Shown in pieces: positions 45,021 to 57,552 of a DNA stretch of 64,000 nt (positions are counted from its first letter, which is position 1; every line of letters begins with the position of its first letter). A program made the position numbers and the translations under genes. Source of the stretch: Clostridium manihotivorum (GTDB lineage: Bacteria; Bacillota; Clostridia; Clostridiales; Clostridiaceae); assembly GCF_004015185.1 (NCBI RefSeq), contig NZ_CP025746.1, forward strand, positions 1-64,000. Reading direction: 5' to 3'. The notes below the pieces were generated by a model. It had not been told where the DNA came from. It ran no database searches and saw only the letters and a program-made list of their open reading frames with translations.

Positions 45021-45808
45021 TAGAAAAACCTAAGTCTTTAAAAAATTCACTTACAAAATGGATTATAGCAATAATATTAATAGTTATATATATATGGGCA
45101 TTTGCCGGAATTAAGTTTACTGGAATAAAGGCTTCTGCCGGACAAGTAGTAAGTTCTATATTTAAAGGTTTATTCCATCCAGATTGGAACTATGTATATC
45201 TTCCAGATGGTGAAGACCTTCTTAGAGGATTACTAGATACCCTAGCTATAGCAATATTAGGTACTGTTGTATCAGCTCTTCTATGTATCCCATTTTCCTT
45301 TTGGGCTGCTAGAAATATGAGTAAGATTAAGGCTATTAGCGGCACTGGTAAGTTTCTATTAAGTTTTATAAGAACCTTTCCTGAAATAGTAATGGCCATA
45401 ATCTTCATTAAAGCCGTTGGACCTGGAGCTTTTGCAGGCGTTTTAGCTTTAGGGGTTCACTCAATAGGAATGCTTGGTAAACTATATTCAGAAGGTATCG
45501 AAAACATAGATTGGGGACCATATGAAGCTCTAACATCCTGCGGTGCCAACGGGCTTCAGAAATTAAAGTATGCTATTATCCCACAAGTTTTACCTGAATT
45601 CGCTTCATACTCCTTATACAGATTTGAAATTAACGTCCGTTCAGCAACAATACTAGGAATAATTGGTGCTGGAGGAATCGGAACTCCATTAATTTTTGCA
45701 CTGGAAGCAAGACAATGGAGTAGAGTCGGAATAATATTATTGGGTATAATAGTAATGGTTACAGCTATAGACTTTATATCAGGTAATATAAGAAAAAGGC
45801 TTGTTTAA
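45017..45808 (+). CDS. phnE: phosphonate-type ABC transporter permease 2
   Basis: A 263-aa paralogue of the preceding permease. The EAA loop is KLYSEGIENIDWGPYEALTSCGANGLQKLKYAIIPQVLPEFASYSLYRFEINVRSATILGIIGAGGIGTP. Its start lies inside the previous stop codon (ATGA overlap), so it is translationally coupled. Confidence 0.94.
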   Translation: MIEKPKSLKNSLTKWIIAIILIVIYIWAFAGIKFTGIKASAGQVVSSIFKGLFHPDWNYVYLPDGEDLLRGLLDTLAIAILGTVVSALLCIPFSFWAARNMSKIKAISGTGKFLLSFIRTFPEIVMAIIFIKAVGPGAFAGVLALGVHSIGMLGKLYSEGIENIDWGPYEALTSCGANGLQKLKYAIIPQVLPEFASYSLYRFEINVRSATILGIIGAGGIGTPLIFALEARQWSRVGIILLGIIVMVTAIDFISGNIRKRLV

Positions 45809-45888
45809 TAATTTGCTTAAATGCAAATCAGCCAACTATTAACTTACAAAATATGCTGTTCTATTGATTAAATGATATAACGTTAAAT

Positions 45889-45980
45889 ATGAGCCACTTC
45901 AATCTGGACATTATTTTCTAATCTTCACCTAGTTATGCAAGAAGTAACGAAAATAACAATTCTATAGTGAAGTGGTTCAT
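45889..45980 (+). ncRNA. candidate structured leader RNA before the 5'-nucleotidase gene
   Basis: Three nested helices. P1: ATGAGCCACTTCA (45889-45901) with TGAAGTGGTTCAT (45968-45980), 13 bp with one G-U. P2: TTATTTTC (45911-45918) with GAAAATAA (45949-45956). P3: CTTC (45923-45926) with GAAG (45941-45944), closing a 14-nt loop. No U-run follows, so it is not a plain terminator. The ribosome site AGAAAGAGG begins about 12 nt downstream. A cis-regulatory RNA or a MITE-like element are both possible. I do not recognise it as a known riboswitch. Confidence 0.5.
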
Positions 45981-46007
45981 CTATATTTATAAGAAAGAGG
46001 TCTTTAT

Positions 46008-47585
46008 ATGAACATAGATAATTCAAATATCACAATATTGCATACTAGCGATATTCACGGTAATTTACTTCCTATATATTACGGAACCAATGAGCATAGA
46101 GATATAGGTCTCTGTAAGTTATCTACTATAATAAAAAAAGAAAAAGAACAAAATCCAAACACATTGCTTATAGATTGTGGAGATGCTCTCCAAGGTTCTC
46201 CCCTTATATATTATTATGCAAGGATAAACTCTCAAGGTATTAATCCTGTAATTAAATTATTTAATCATTTAGGCTATGACTCATTTACCGTAGGTAATCA
46301 TGAATTTAATTATGGAATGGACTATCTTTTACAAGCTAAAAATCAGTCAAAATTTCCTTGGATTACTTCTAATATAATTAGCAAATCAAATGGACAGCCC
46401 TATTTTGATAAACCATATATCATAAGAGAATATTCAAACGGTTTAAAGGTAGGCGTACTTGGTTGTACTACAAAGTACATTCCCAACTGGGAACAGCCCC
46501 ATATAATTAAAGATTTGGATTTTGAAGATGTTATTGATTCTCTTAACTACTGGGTTCCAAAAGTAAAAGCTGATGGAGCTGATATAGTAATAGTTGCCTA
46601 TCATGGTGGGTTTGAAAGAGATGTTGAAACAGGAATTCCTACTGAAAACTTAACTGGTGAGAATCAGGGATATGAAATATGCGAGAAAGTAAAAGATATT
46701 GATGTTTTACTAACAGGACACCAACACAGAACAATTTTCAATAGATACATAAATAACGTTCTAGTTTGTCAGTCTGGTTTCGATGGAGCTTCTATAGGAA
46801 AGGTATCTCTTTCTTTAGGATTTAAGGATTCTAAATGGCATATCATTTCTGTATCAAACGAAATGTTGTACTCTAAGGATTATGATGAAGACGTTGATTG
46901 CTTAGAGCTAGTTAAGGAATATGAGATAAATACTCAAGCTTGGTTAGATACTCCTATTGGAAAAATCAATGGTGACATGACAGTATCAGATCCATTAAAA
47001 ATAAGATTGCAAGATAATTCTTTGATGGAGTTTATAAATAAGGTTCAAATGTATTTCGGTGAGACAGATATATCACTGACCTCACTATTTGATAATAGAA
47101 GCCCTGGTTTAAAAACTAATGTTACTATGAGAGATGTTGTTTCAAATTATATTTATCCAAACACTTTAAAAGTGTTAAAGCTTAAGGGATTAGATATAAA
47201 GCTAGCACTTGAGAGAAGCGCTTCATACTTTGAATATATAGATGGAGAATATACTGTAAGTAAAGAGTTTGCAAATCCTAAGCCACAGCATTATAACTAT
47301 GATATGTGGGAAGGAATCAATTATATAATAAACGTGTCAAAGCCTATTGGAGACAGGGTTATATCTTTAAAGTATAAAAATACAGATTTAGATATGAATA
47401 AAGAGTATAACGTTGTAATGAATAACTATAGGGCATCTGGTGGTGGAGATTATTTAATGTTTAAGGATAAACCATTGGTAAAAGATATTCCTACCGATGT
47501 ATCAGAGCTTATTGCCAATTACATTTTAGAACGAAAAGTCATTGATGCTACTGTAAATAACAATTGGAAAGTGATTCATGATTAA
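46008..47585 (+). CDS. metallophosphatase/5'-nucleotidase family protein
   Basis: A 525-aa protein of the UshA/5'-nucleotidase superfamily. The N-terminal metallophosphatase domain shows TSDIHGNLLP, DCGDALQGSP, VGNHEFNYGMD, VAYHGGFERD and LLTGHQHRT, the di-metal ligands. The C-terminal nucleotidase domain has DVVSNYIYPNTL and NYRASGGGDYLMF. There is no signal peptide, so it appears cytoplasmic, unlike secreted UshA. It follows phnC-phnE-phnE on the same strand, which suggests it may handle an imported phosphorus compound, but about 200 nt and a structured element separate them. The substrate is unknown. Confidence 0.9.
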   Translation: MNIDNSNITILHTSDIHGNLLPIYYGTNEHRDIGLCKLSTIIKKEKEQNPNTLLIDCGDALQGSPLIYYYARINSQGINPVIKLFNHLGYDSFTVGNHEFNYGMDYLLQAKNQSKFPWITSNIISKSNGQPYFDKPYIIREYSNGLKVGVLGCTTKYIPNWEQPHIIKDLDFEDVIDSLNYWVPKVKADGADIVIVAYHGGFERDVETGIPTENLTGENQGYEICEKVKDIDVLLTGHQHRTIFNRYINNVLVCQSGFDGASIGKVSLSLGFKDSKWHIISVSNEMLYSKDYDEDVDCLELVKEYEINTQAWLDTPIGKINGDMTVSDPLKIRLQDNSLMEFINKVQMYFGETDISLTSLFDNRSPGLKTNVTMRDVVSNYIYPNTLKVLKLKGLDIKLALERSASYFEYIDGEYTVSKEFANPKPQHYNYDMWEGINYIINVSKPIGDRVISLKYKNTDLDMNKEYNVVMNNYRASGGGDYLMFKDKPLVKDIPTDVSELIANYILERKVIDATVNNNWKVIHD

Positions 47586-47618
47586 TAAGCACCTATTTAA
47601 ATTATAGATATATTTATA

Positions 47619-47658
47619 AAGAAGTTACTCAGGATACCTTTCTCAGTGACTTCTTTTT
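47619..47658 (+). terminator. terminator after the 5'-nucleotidase gene
   Basis: GAAGTTACT pairs with AGTGACTTC (one G-U) around a 15-nt loop, followed by TTTTT. Confidence 0.78.
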
Positions 47659-47740
47659 CGTATCTGTCCTTTCTGAACTTATTGGAATACTTATGATAGG
47701 AGAAATAGTTTTATTTTTACTATCTATGAAAATATGCTTT

Positions 47741-47811
47741 TTATCCACAATATTTATAAAAAGCACTTTCTTCTTGTGGATTATATTCACTGAATTGTGG
47801 ATTAATCCACC
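47741..47811. other. cluster of DnaA-box-like motifs
   Basis: A consensus DnaA box TTATCCACA lies at 47741-47749 (plus). Two one-mismatch boxes, read on the minus strand as TAATCCACA, lie at 47775-47783 and 47796-47804, and a fourth weaker copy (TAATCCACC) overlaps at 47803-47811. The last two form a perfect palindrome GTGGATTAATCCAC (47797-47810). DnaA binding is inferred. Confidence 0.45.
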
Positions 47812-47908
47812 TTAAAGAACTACTACAGTACTATATATCTTAATAAACTGTTCTAAATCATTCATATTAGTAGATTTATGTATCAAAACTTTTATATCTT
47901 TTTAAACA

Positions 47909-47938
47909 ATAAAAAAACCTCTGTATAAACAGAGGTTT
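47909..47938 (-). terminator. terminator of rRNA operon 3
   Basis: AACCTCTGT and ACAGAGGTT form a short, strong hairpin, followed by TTTTTATTG on the minus strand, right after the tRNA-Lys CCA. Confidence 0.92.
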
Positions 47939-48014
47939 TGGTGGCTCACCGGGGAATCGAACCCCGGACACCATGATTAAAAGTCATGTGCTCTACCGAC
48001 TGAGCTAGTGAACC
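47939..48014 (-). tRNA. tRNA-Lys (anticodon TTT)
   Basis: 76 nt with CCA. The acceptor GGTTCAC pairs with GTGAGCC (one G-U), the anticodon loop is CTTTTAA and the T arm has GTTCGATTC. It is the last gene of rRNA operon 3. Confidence 0.95.
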
Positions 48015-48020
48015 ACATTT

Positions 48021-48138
48021 ACCTAGCGACCACTTACTCTCCCACACAGTCGCCCATGCAGTACCATCAGCCGTCTAAGTCTTAACCTTCGTGTTCGGTA
48101 TGGGTACGGGTGTAACCCTTAGACGCATCATCACTAGA
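48021..48138 (-). rRNA. rrf: 5S rRNA, operon 3
   Basis: 118 nt, identical as far as I can see to the operon 2 copy. Confidence 0.95.
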
Positions 48139-48195
48139 TTTTGAAAGATTATTCTTTCAAAATTGCACTTAAGTTTACTTTGTAATATTTGTTTT

Positions 48196-51101
<2,906 letters not shown>

Positions 51102-51465
51102 TAATGTCGCGTCATTATAACCTACGTACTACTTCGTCAGCTCTGTCGTTCCGTTGCTCACTTGCATAAGCAAGCTCCGCTACTCACTCTGTCGCTTCCT
51201 CGTATTACTTGGTTCTAATGCCACTCCAATTTGCTTCGCAAATTTTGCGTTTTAACAAATCAGTTACTGATTTCAGATACTAGCGTGCATCTTAATTTCA
51301 GATCATTTATTACAAAGAATTAGTAAATATCTTTACTTTAACTTATGTGCAATTTTCAAAGAACAATCTGAGATACTTGGTATCTCAAAATTAAACAGAG
51401 TAAATAACAACCAGAATTCGTGTATATTAAGTCTGAAATACATCAGTACTTAATAATTTCTCCAT
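51102..51465 (-). other. 16S-23S spacer, operon 3
   Basis: 364 nt, about 65 nt shorter than in operons 1 and 2. It lacks the ATAGATGTAC...GTACTATTATAG hairpin segment. The 16S-proximal processing stem and boxA are kept. Confidence 0.75.
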
Positions 51466-52989
<1,524 letters not shown>

Positions 52990-53159
52990 AGTTTAATCAT
53001 AGCTTACTTACTTAGTAAGTCTTTTTTCAAAAGAATTGCTGGTTTAAGTCTAGTTTTAGACTTTGTTTATTTTACTCTGTTTAATTTTCAAAGACCAAGT
53101 TTGTTTTGCTGCATTTCTGACAGCTTATTTATCTTATCATCACTAAAGTTTTTTGTCAA
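52990..53159 (-). promoter_or_regulatory. rRNA operon 3 promoter and leader
   Basis: TTGACA (53159-53154), a 17-bp spacer and TAAGAT (53136-53131) on the minus strand. The leader hairpin GCTGTcagaaatGCAGC resembles that of operon 2, and the boxA/processing sequence is shared. Confidence 0.87.
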
Positions 53160-53693
53160 CATGTTTTTTTAACATTTTTCCTTAACTTAGCGACCTATAC
53201 AAGTTTATCATTTTAATGATTACTTGTCAAGATAATCTTAAGATTTTTTCAAACCTCAACATCGCGTTTGCACTAGCGACAAGGACTATAATAACATATG
53301 TATAAACTTAGGTCTTATATATAAGGTCTAATTTATTATTATAACTATCTAATTCTACAATATACTGCATAATTCACCATATAACTATGAGGGACACACC
53401 CGGCAGAGATTATCCTACAACGCTTATCCTTAACAGTAAAAAAGCCGATGTAGCGACTTTTTCTGCATGTGCCTTTTCCGACTTACATTAGGGAATTTTA
53501 TTAGGTAAATGCGTTTTATGCTTTACTGTATATCCTGACAAAGCATTCTAATCCCCTAATGTTGATATGTTCATCTAAAAAAATTATACTTTATGAGATG
53601 CATTCATATATATTAAAGAACTTAACCACTTTAATCTTTCACAAAAACAACTTAAGTTTGATAATCTTTAGTTATATCCCCTAGATAACTAGT
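53160..53693. other. intergenic region upstream of rRNA operon 3
   Basis: About 530 nt with no recognisable gene. AAAAAGCCGATGTAGCGAC followed by TTTTT (53440-53463) is a weak terminator-like hairpin for the fusion gene at 53694. A comparable element (AAAAAGTCGATGAAACGACC) lies upstream of operon 2's terminator near 30801. Confidence 0.5.
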
Positions 53694-55592
53694 TTACTTT
53701 CCATTAGCTTTATATATAAAGTAATTATATTCATACCAATTATCTATTTTAATATTAGCTCCATTCTTCCACTTGAAATAAGTTTCATCATCTATCTTGC
53801 CTTCATTTCTTGCTTTGTTCATTACTTTTATGGAATCTAATGAAAGCACAGTAAGATAATTATTATCTATTTTTTTATCAGCTGAGAGTTCTATGTTCTT
53901 TTTAGCTATAAATGAATCAATGTTAAAAAAGTTAATTCCTATATATAATGTTAGAGAAACTACTATTATATATTTAAATATACTCTTATCTTTCCATATA
54001 AATAGGAACTGTAAGAATATTATAATCCCTAATAAGATTACAAATAGTTGAACCAGTATTCTTAACCTTGTATAACCAAAAGCATCAATATATAAATACA
54101 TCCTATAAAATGCAGAGCAAGCCATATTTAATGTTAATACTACTATTATGGTATATATAATATTCAATATGATATTAAGTTTCACCTTACTATTATCAAC
54201 ATATATTTTTAATATGGTTACTCCTATAAGATTAACTAAGGTTATAAAGACTAATTCAAAAAAACCTCTTCTAGCATACTCAGAATAAGTAAATCCCCCA
54301 GGAAGAACTTTGTTTGTGCCTCCATATAAATATGTTATTTGTATTATTGTAAATATAATGTATAATATACAAACCATAGCTAATACTGTAGTAACGGTTA
54401 TTGGTTCCAAGCTTTCTCGTTTAACAGAGTTACTAGTTGTATTATTATAAAATCTATAATTAAAACTCCATAAGAACCCAAAACTATAAAAAGCTATTAC
54501 TATAGCTACTACTAATTTATAAAAAGATGTTGATGGATTTATAGCGAGAATGTTTGAACTAATATTATTGATATAGTACCCAAAGATATTGTCAGCTTTA
54601 GATAGTACCAATACTAGAAACAATAGCAATGGTATAGATATCAAGATCCCATTTCTAACATACTTATAGCTAGAGGATGCATTGCTTTTATTTTTAATGC
54701 TTATATTATCCATTACGAACCTTGGTAGTTTTATAGAAGTAACTATACTGCTTTTAAATAGCTTATTAGTTAATCCACCTAATAAGTGTGTTAATTTAAA
54801 TCCTATATCATTATAGGTAAATAATATGAAACTTAGAGTAAGAATTAATGGAATCAAAACAATATTAAGTGATCTAAACACAGGATTGGTATATATAGAA
54901 AAGCTAGCTGATAGAATTAAAGAGCAAGTTAATAGAAAATAGCCCATTATGCTACCTTTATTTTTTATACCAATGCACCCTACAAATACTATTATCATTA
55001 TTAAATTAAATATTAACGCTGATATACCTAAATAAGCAAAGAAAAAACACGAAAAGATAATACCTAATATTGTTGAACCAATGATTGTATTTCTTTTATT
55101 AGCTAGACTCAAGGAATTATCTATTTTGATTTTTTCAACCCTTTCCTCTGATTGATATAAATAGCTCCTGCCCATAAGACCTCTTTTAAACTCATCCTTA
55201 AGCATATTTATATTATTACTATTGCTATTAACTTCAATATAACTCTCTAAACAGTACAGTATAGCCTTATTTTCTATAAAACTTAAATTGTGTATTGATT
55301 CAAAATCAACCCACTTATGTCCCCTTACCTCATTTTCTTCTACATCTATATCATCAGTTAGTTCAACCATTGAAGAAAAATACCTCTTTTCATTTCTAAC
55401 TATAGACTTGCTTGAACTTATTATATCTACACTGATTATTCCTAATTGCTCCAATATTCTTTTTGTCGCAGCAGTTATTGTTTCACCCTCTCTCATATTA
55501 GTACAGGGTAATTGAATCATAGATCCATGCTTATCGCTGACAACAAAAAGCCTATTTTTCTTAATCAAAATCAAAACAACCGAACTTATCAT
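53694..55592 (-). CDS. degenerate Nudix domain fused to a DUF4173 membrane domain
   Basis: A 632-aa protein. Residues 1-125 have a Nudix-like fold pattern (SSVVLILIKKNRLFVVSDKHGSMIQLPC, then REGETITAATKRILEQLGI, then EVRGHKWVDFESI). The Nudix box GESLxEAAxREVxEExG is shortened, and its catalytic glutamates are replaced (RILEQLG), so hydrolase activity is unlikely. Residues about 165-620 form about 11 membrane helices with DUF4173 signatures: SKADNIFGYY, YSEYARRGFFELV, YIDAFGYTRLRI and FNIDSFIAKKN. This fusion is unusual; the Nudix part may be a cytoplasmic nucleotide or ADP-ribose sensor. Function is unknown. It lies downstream of an XRE regulator and a DUF2975 protein, with GGGAGGA before its ATG. 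Confidence 0.82.
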   Translation of the reverse strand: MISSVVLILIKKNRLFVVSDKHGSMIQLPCTNMREGETITAATKRILEQLGIISVDIISSSKSIVRNEKRYFSSMVELTDDIDVEENEVRGHKWVDFESIHNLSFIENKAILYCLESYIEVNSNSNNINMLKDEFKRGLMGRSYLYQSEERVEKIKIDNSLSLANKRNTIIGSTILGIIFSCFFFAYLGISALIFNLIMIIVFVGCIGIKNKGSIMGYFLLTCSLILSASFSIYTNPVFRSLNIVLIPLILTLSFILFTYNDIGFKLTHLLGGLTNKLFKSSIVTSIKLPRFVMDNISIKNKSNASSSYKYVRNGILISIPLLLFLVLVLSKADNIFGYYINNISSNILAINPSTSFYKLVVAIVIAFYSFGFLWSFNYRFYNNTTSNSVKRESLEPITVTTVLAMVCILYIIFTIIQITYLYGGTNKVLPGGFTYSEYARRGFFELVFITLVNLIGVTILKIYVDNSKVKLNIILNIIYTIIVVLTLNMACSAFYRMYLYIDAFGYTRLRILVQLFVILLGIIIFLQFLFIWKDKSIFKYIIVVSLTLYIGINFFNIDSFIAKKNIELSADKKIDNNYLTVLSLDSIKVMNKARNEGKIDDETYFKWKNGANIKIDNWYEYNYFIYKANGK

Positions 55593-55814
55593 ATTTTTTC
55601 CTCCCTAAATACCCCTATATATATAACATCAATAAAAATTCGCTAATTAACTTTTTGAGTATCTGCCTTTCCGAATGTATATACGGAAAATCTGGCAGGC
55701 CAATAAGATTTGTTTTTTACTGTTTACCCTAAACTACTCTTCTAAAACTTGTGCATTGCCATATTGTGCTAGAAAAATTTAATCTTCCTATTCGGTAAAA
55801 TAAGTATCAGCTAG

Positions 55815-56024
55815 CTATTGCTTATCTCCATATTCCAAAATATCTCCAGGCTGACAATTTAACTCTCTACATATAGCTTCTAAGGTAGAAAATCTAATAG
55901 CTTTTGCTTTGTTATTTTTTAATATAGAAAGATTAGCATTTGTTATACCCACCTTATCAGCAAGATCCTGTAATGAAATCTTTCTTTTTGCCATCATAAC
56001 ATCTAAATTTATAATTATAGCCAT
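55815..56024 (-). CDS. small XRE-family transcriptional regulator (YozG-like)
   Basis: A 69-aa helix-turn-helix protein: MAIIINLDVMMAKRKISLQDLADKVGITNANLSILKNNKAKAIRFSTLEAICRELNCQPGDILEY. This compact single-domain Cro/C1 form is typically encoded beside a DUF2975 membrane protein, as here. It lies 32 nt after the DUF2975 gene with AGGAGG at its start. The target is probably its own operon. Confidence 0.93.
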   Translation of the reverse strand: MAIIINLDVMMAKRKISLQDLADKVGITNANLSILKNNKAKAIRFSTLEAICRELNCQPGDILEYGDKQ

Positions 56025-56056
56025 ACAACTTTTCCTCCATTAGCAGAATATATTTC

Positions 56057-56551
56057 TTAAATAGTAGAATCATTTTCTTCCTTATAGTCAACCGCTTGTT
56101 GAAATACCTTAGCCAATATTAATATAAAACAACCTGCAAAAAGAAATATTATAAATTCCATGTCTGTATGTATGCCTTTACCATCTACATATATAAAATT
56201 AAAATCTTTAAGATTAGAATTAATAAACATATTGAATATATAACACCCAGCAATGATAAAGCATTCACGAGAGACCATCTTAAGTGCCCTCACATTCTCA
56301 TTTATAAAAGGGTTAGCCTTCACTAGAGAAAGCAGTATTTTTCTTAAGTTAACTACTATAAGAAAAACACAACTTATACCAACAGCTAAAAGTACAAATA
56401 TAACCACTTTTTTAAAACAATCTAATTTTATATCATTATTAATAAAAGTATCCTTAAATATAAAAAGGGTTGCTATAATGCCTAAAATTAATATAAAGTC
56501 TAGTATTCTTTTAAGTACGCTTGCCATTGATTTTTGACCATAATATTTCAT
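56057..56551 (-). CDS. DUF2975 family membrane protein
   Basis: A 164-aa protein with four membrane helices (about 14-32, 45-68, 95-113, 131-150). The segment LVKANPFINENVRALKMVSRECFIIAGCY between helices 2 and 3 is the DUF2975 signature. It is paired with the XRE regulator downstream, a conserved Firmicutes arrangement that may form a membrane-linked sensor. Function unknown. Confidence 0.87.
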   Translation of the reverse strand: MKYYGQKSMASVLKRILDFILILGIIATLFIFKDTFINNDIKLDCFKKVVIFVLLAVGISCVFLIVVNLRKILLSLVKANPFINENVRALKMVSRECFIIAGCYIFNMFINSNLKDFNFIYVDGKGIHTDMEFIIFLFAGCFILILAKVFQQAVDYKEENDSTI

Positions 56552-56755
56552 AAAAAAACCTCCATATCTCCATATATTGTAACTTCAATATAAATATTAT
56601 CACATGCCATGCAACTTTTCAATATATTTTTATCGAAAAACAATAATATATTATTGTTTAACTATACATACCAAGAACGGTTGATCTTAAGGAGAGATGT
56701 CACGGTCAATGCAAAGATAAGGGACCACTTTGTAAATTGAAAAGCAGATATACGA

Positions 56756-56798
56756 CAAAAAAGGTTACCCAGATATATAATCCAAGTAACCTCTTCTA
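56756..56798 (-). terminator. terminator of sodA
   Basis: GAGGTTACTTGGATTATA pairs with the following arm ending GGGTAACCTT, then TTTTTGTCG on the minus strand. Confidence 0.88.
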
Positions 56799-56827
56799 CT
56801 ATTTAAGTAATCACCTTAAAGACCTTA

Positions 56828-57439
56828 TTACTTCACTGCTTCCTCATATAGGTTATTAGCATAATCCCAATTAACTACGCTCCACCATGATCCAACATAG
56901 TCAGGTCTTCTATTTTGATATTTTAGGTAATATGCATGTTCCCAAACATCCAAAGCTAAAACTGGTTTTAAACCTTCGCTAACTGGAGTATCTTGATTAG
57001 CAGTTGATAAAACTTCTAATTCGTTATTCTTATTAACCACTAACCAAGCCCAACCACTACCAAATCTTGTAGCTGCAGCTTTTGCAAAAGTTTCTTTGAA
57101 AGCATCTAAGCTTCCAAACTTTTTAGTTATAGCTTCTAGTAAAGCCCCGCTTGCTTCTCCTCCACTAGGTGATAATAACTTCCAGAACAATGAATGATTA
57201 TAGTGTCCACCACCATTATTTCTAACAACACCTCTTATATCTGCTGGTACAGCATCTAAATCTTTAACTAATTCTTCAACTGACTTTTCTTGAAGCTCTG
57301 GATAAGCTTCTAGTGCTGTATTTAAATTATTTATATATGTTGCGTGATGCTTTGAATGATGTATTGTCATTGTAGTTTCATCTATATATGGTTCTAAAGC
57401 ATTATATTCATATCCTAAATTTGGTAATTCATGTTTCAT
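56828..57439 (-). CDS. sodA: superoxide dismutase (Mn/Fe)
   Basis: A 203-aa cytoplasmic enzyme that converts superoxide to peroxide and oxygen. Metal ligands His27, His82 ([13 protein letters not shown]), Asp164 and His168 (DVWEHAYY) are all present. The order NGGGHYNH and QDTPVSEG suggests the Mn or cambialistic group rather than strict Fe. Length is normal. GGAGG lies 10 nt before the ATG, with its own promoter and terminator. A 17-bp palindrome overlaps the promoter. Confidence 0.97.
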   Translation of the reverse strand: MKHELPNLGYEYNALEPYIDETTMTIHHSKHHATYINNLNTALEAYPELQEKSVEELVKDLDAVPADIRGVVRNNGGGHYNHSLFWKLLSPSGGEASGALLEAITKKFGSLDAFKETFAKAAATRFGSGWAWLVVNKNNELEVLSTANQDTPVSEGLKPVLALDVWEHAYYLKYQNRRPDYVGSWWSVVNWDYANNLYEEAVK

Positions 57440-57475
57440 ATTCTTATACCTCCAAAATCTTTTTTCTATGATTTA

Positions 57476-57504
57476 ATATTACCACTATTGAGAATAATAA
57501 TCAA
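57476..57504 (-). promoter_or_regulatory. sodA promoter with overlapping palindrome
   Basis: TTGATT (57504-57499), a 17-bp spacer and TAATAT (57481-57476) on the minus strand. An imperfect 17-bp palindrome TTGATTATTATTCTCAA (57504-57488) overlaps the -35. It resembles Fur/PerR-family operators (AT-rich with an odd centre), but which regulator binds is a guess. Confidence 0.6.
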
Positions 57505-57552
57505 TATTGTATAATAATAAATACAAAATTTTGTTTTAGAGGTATATAAAGA

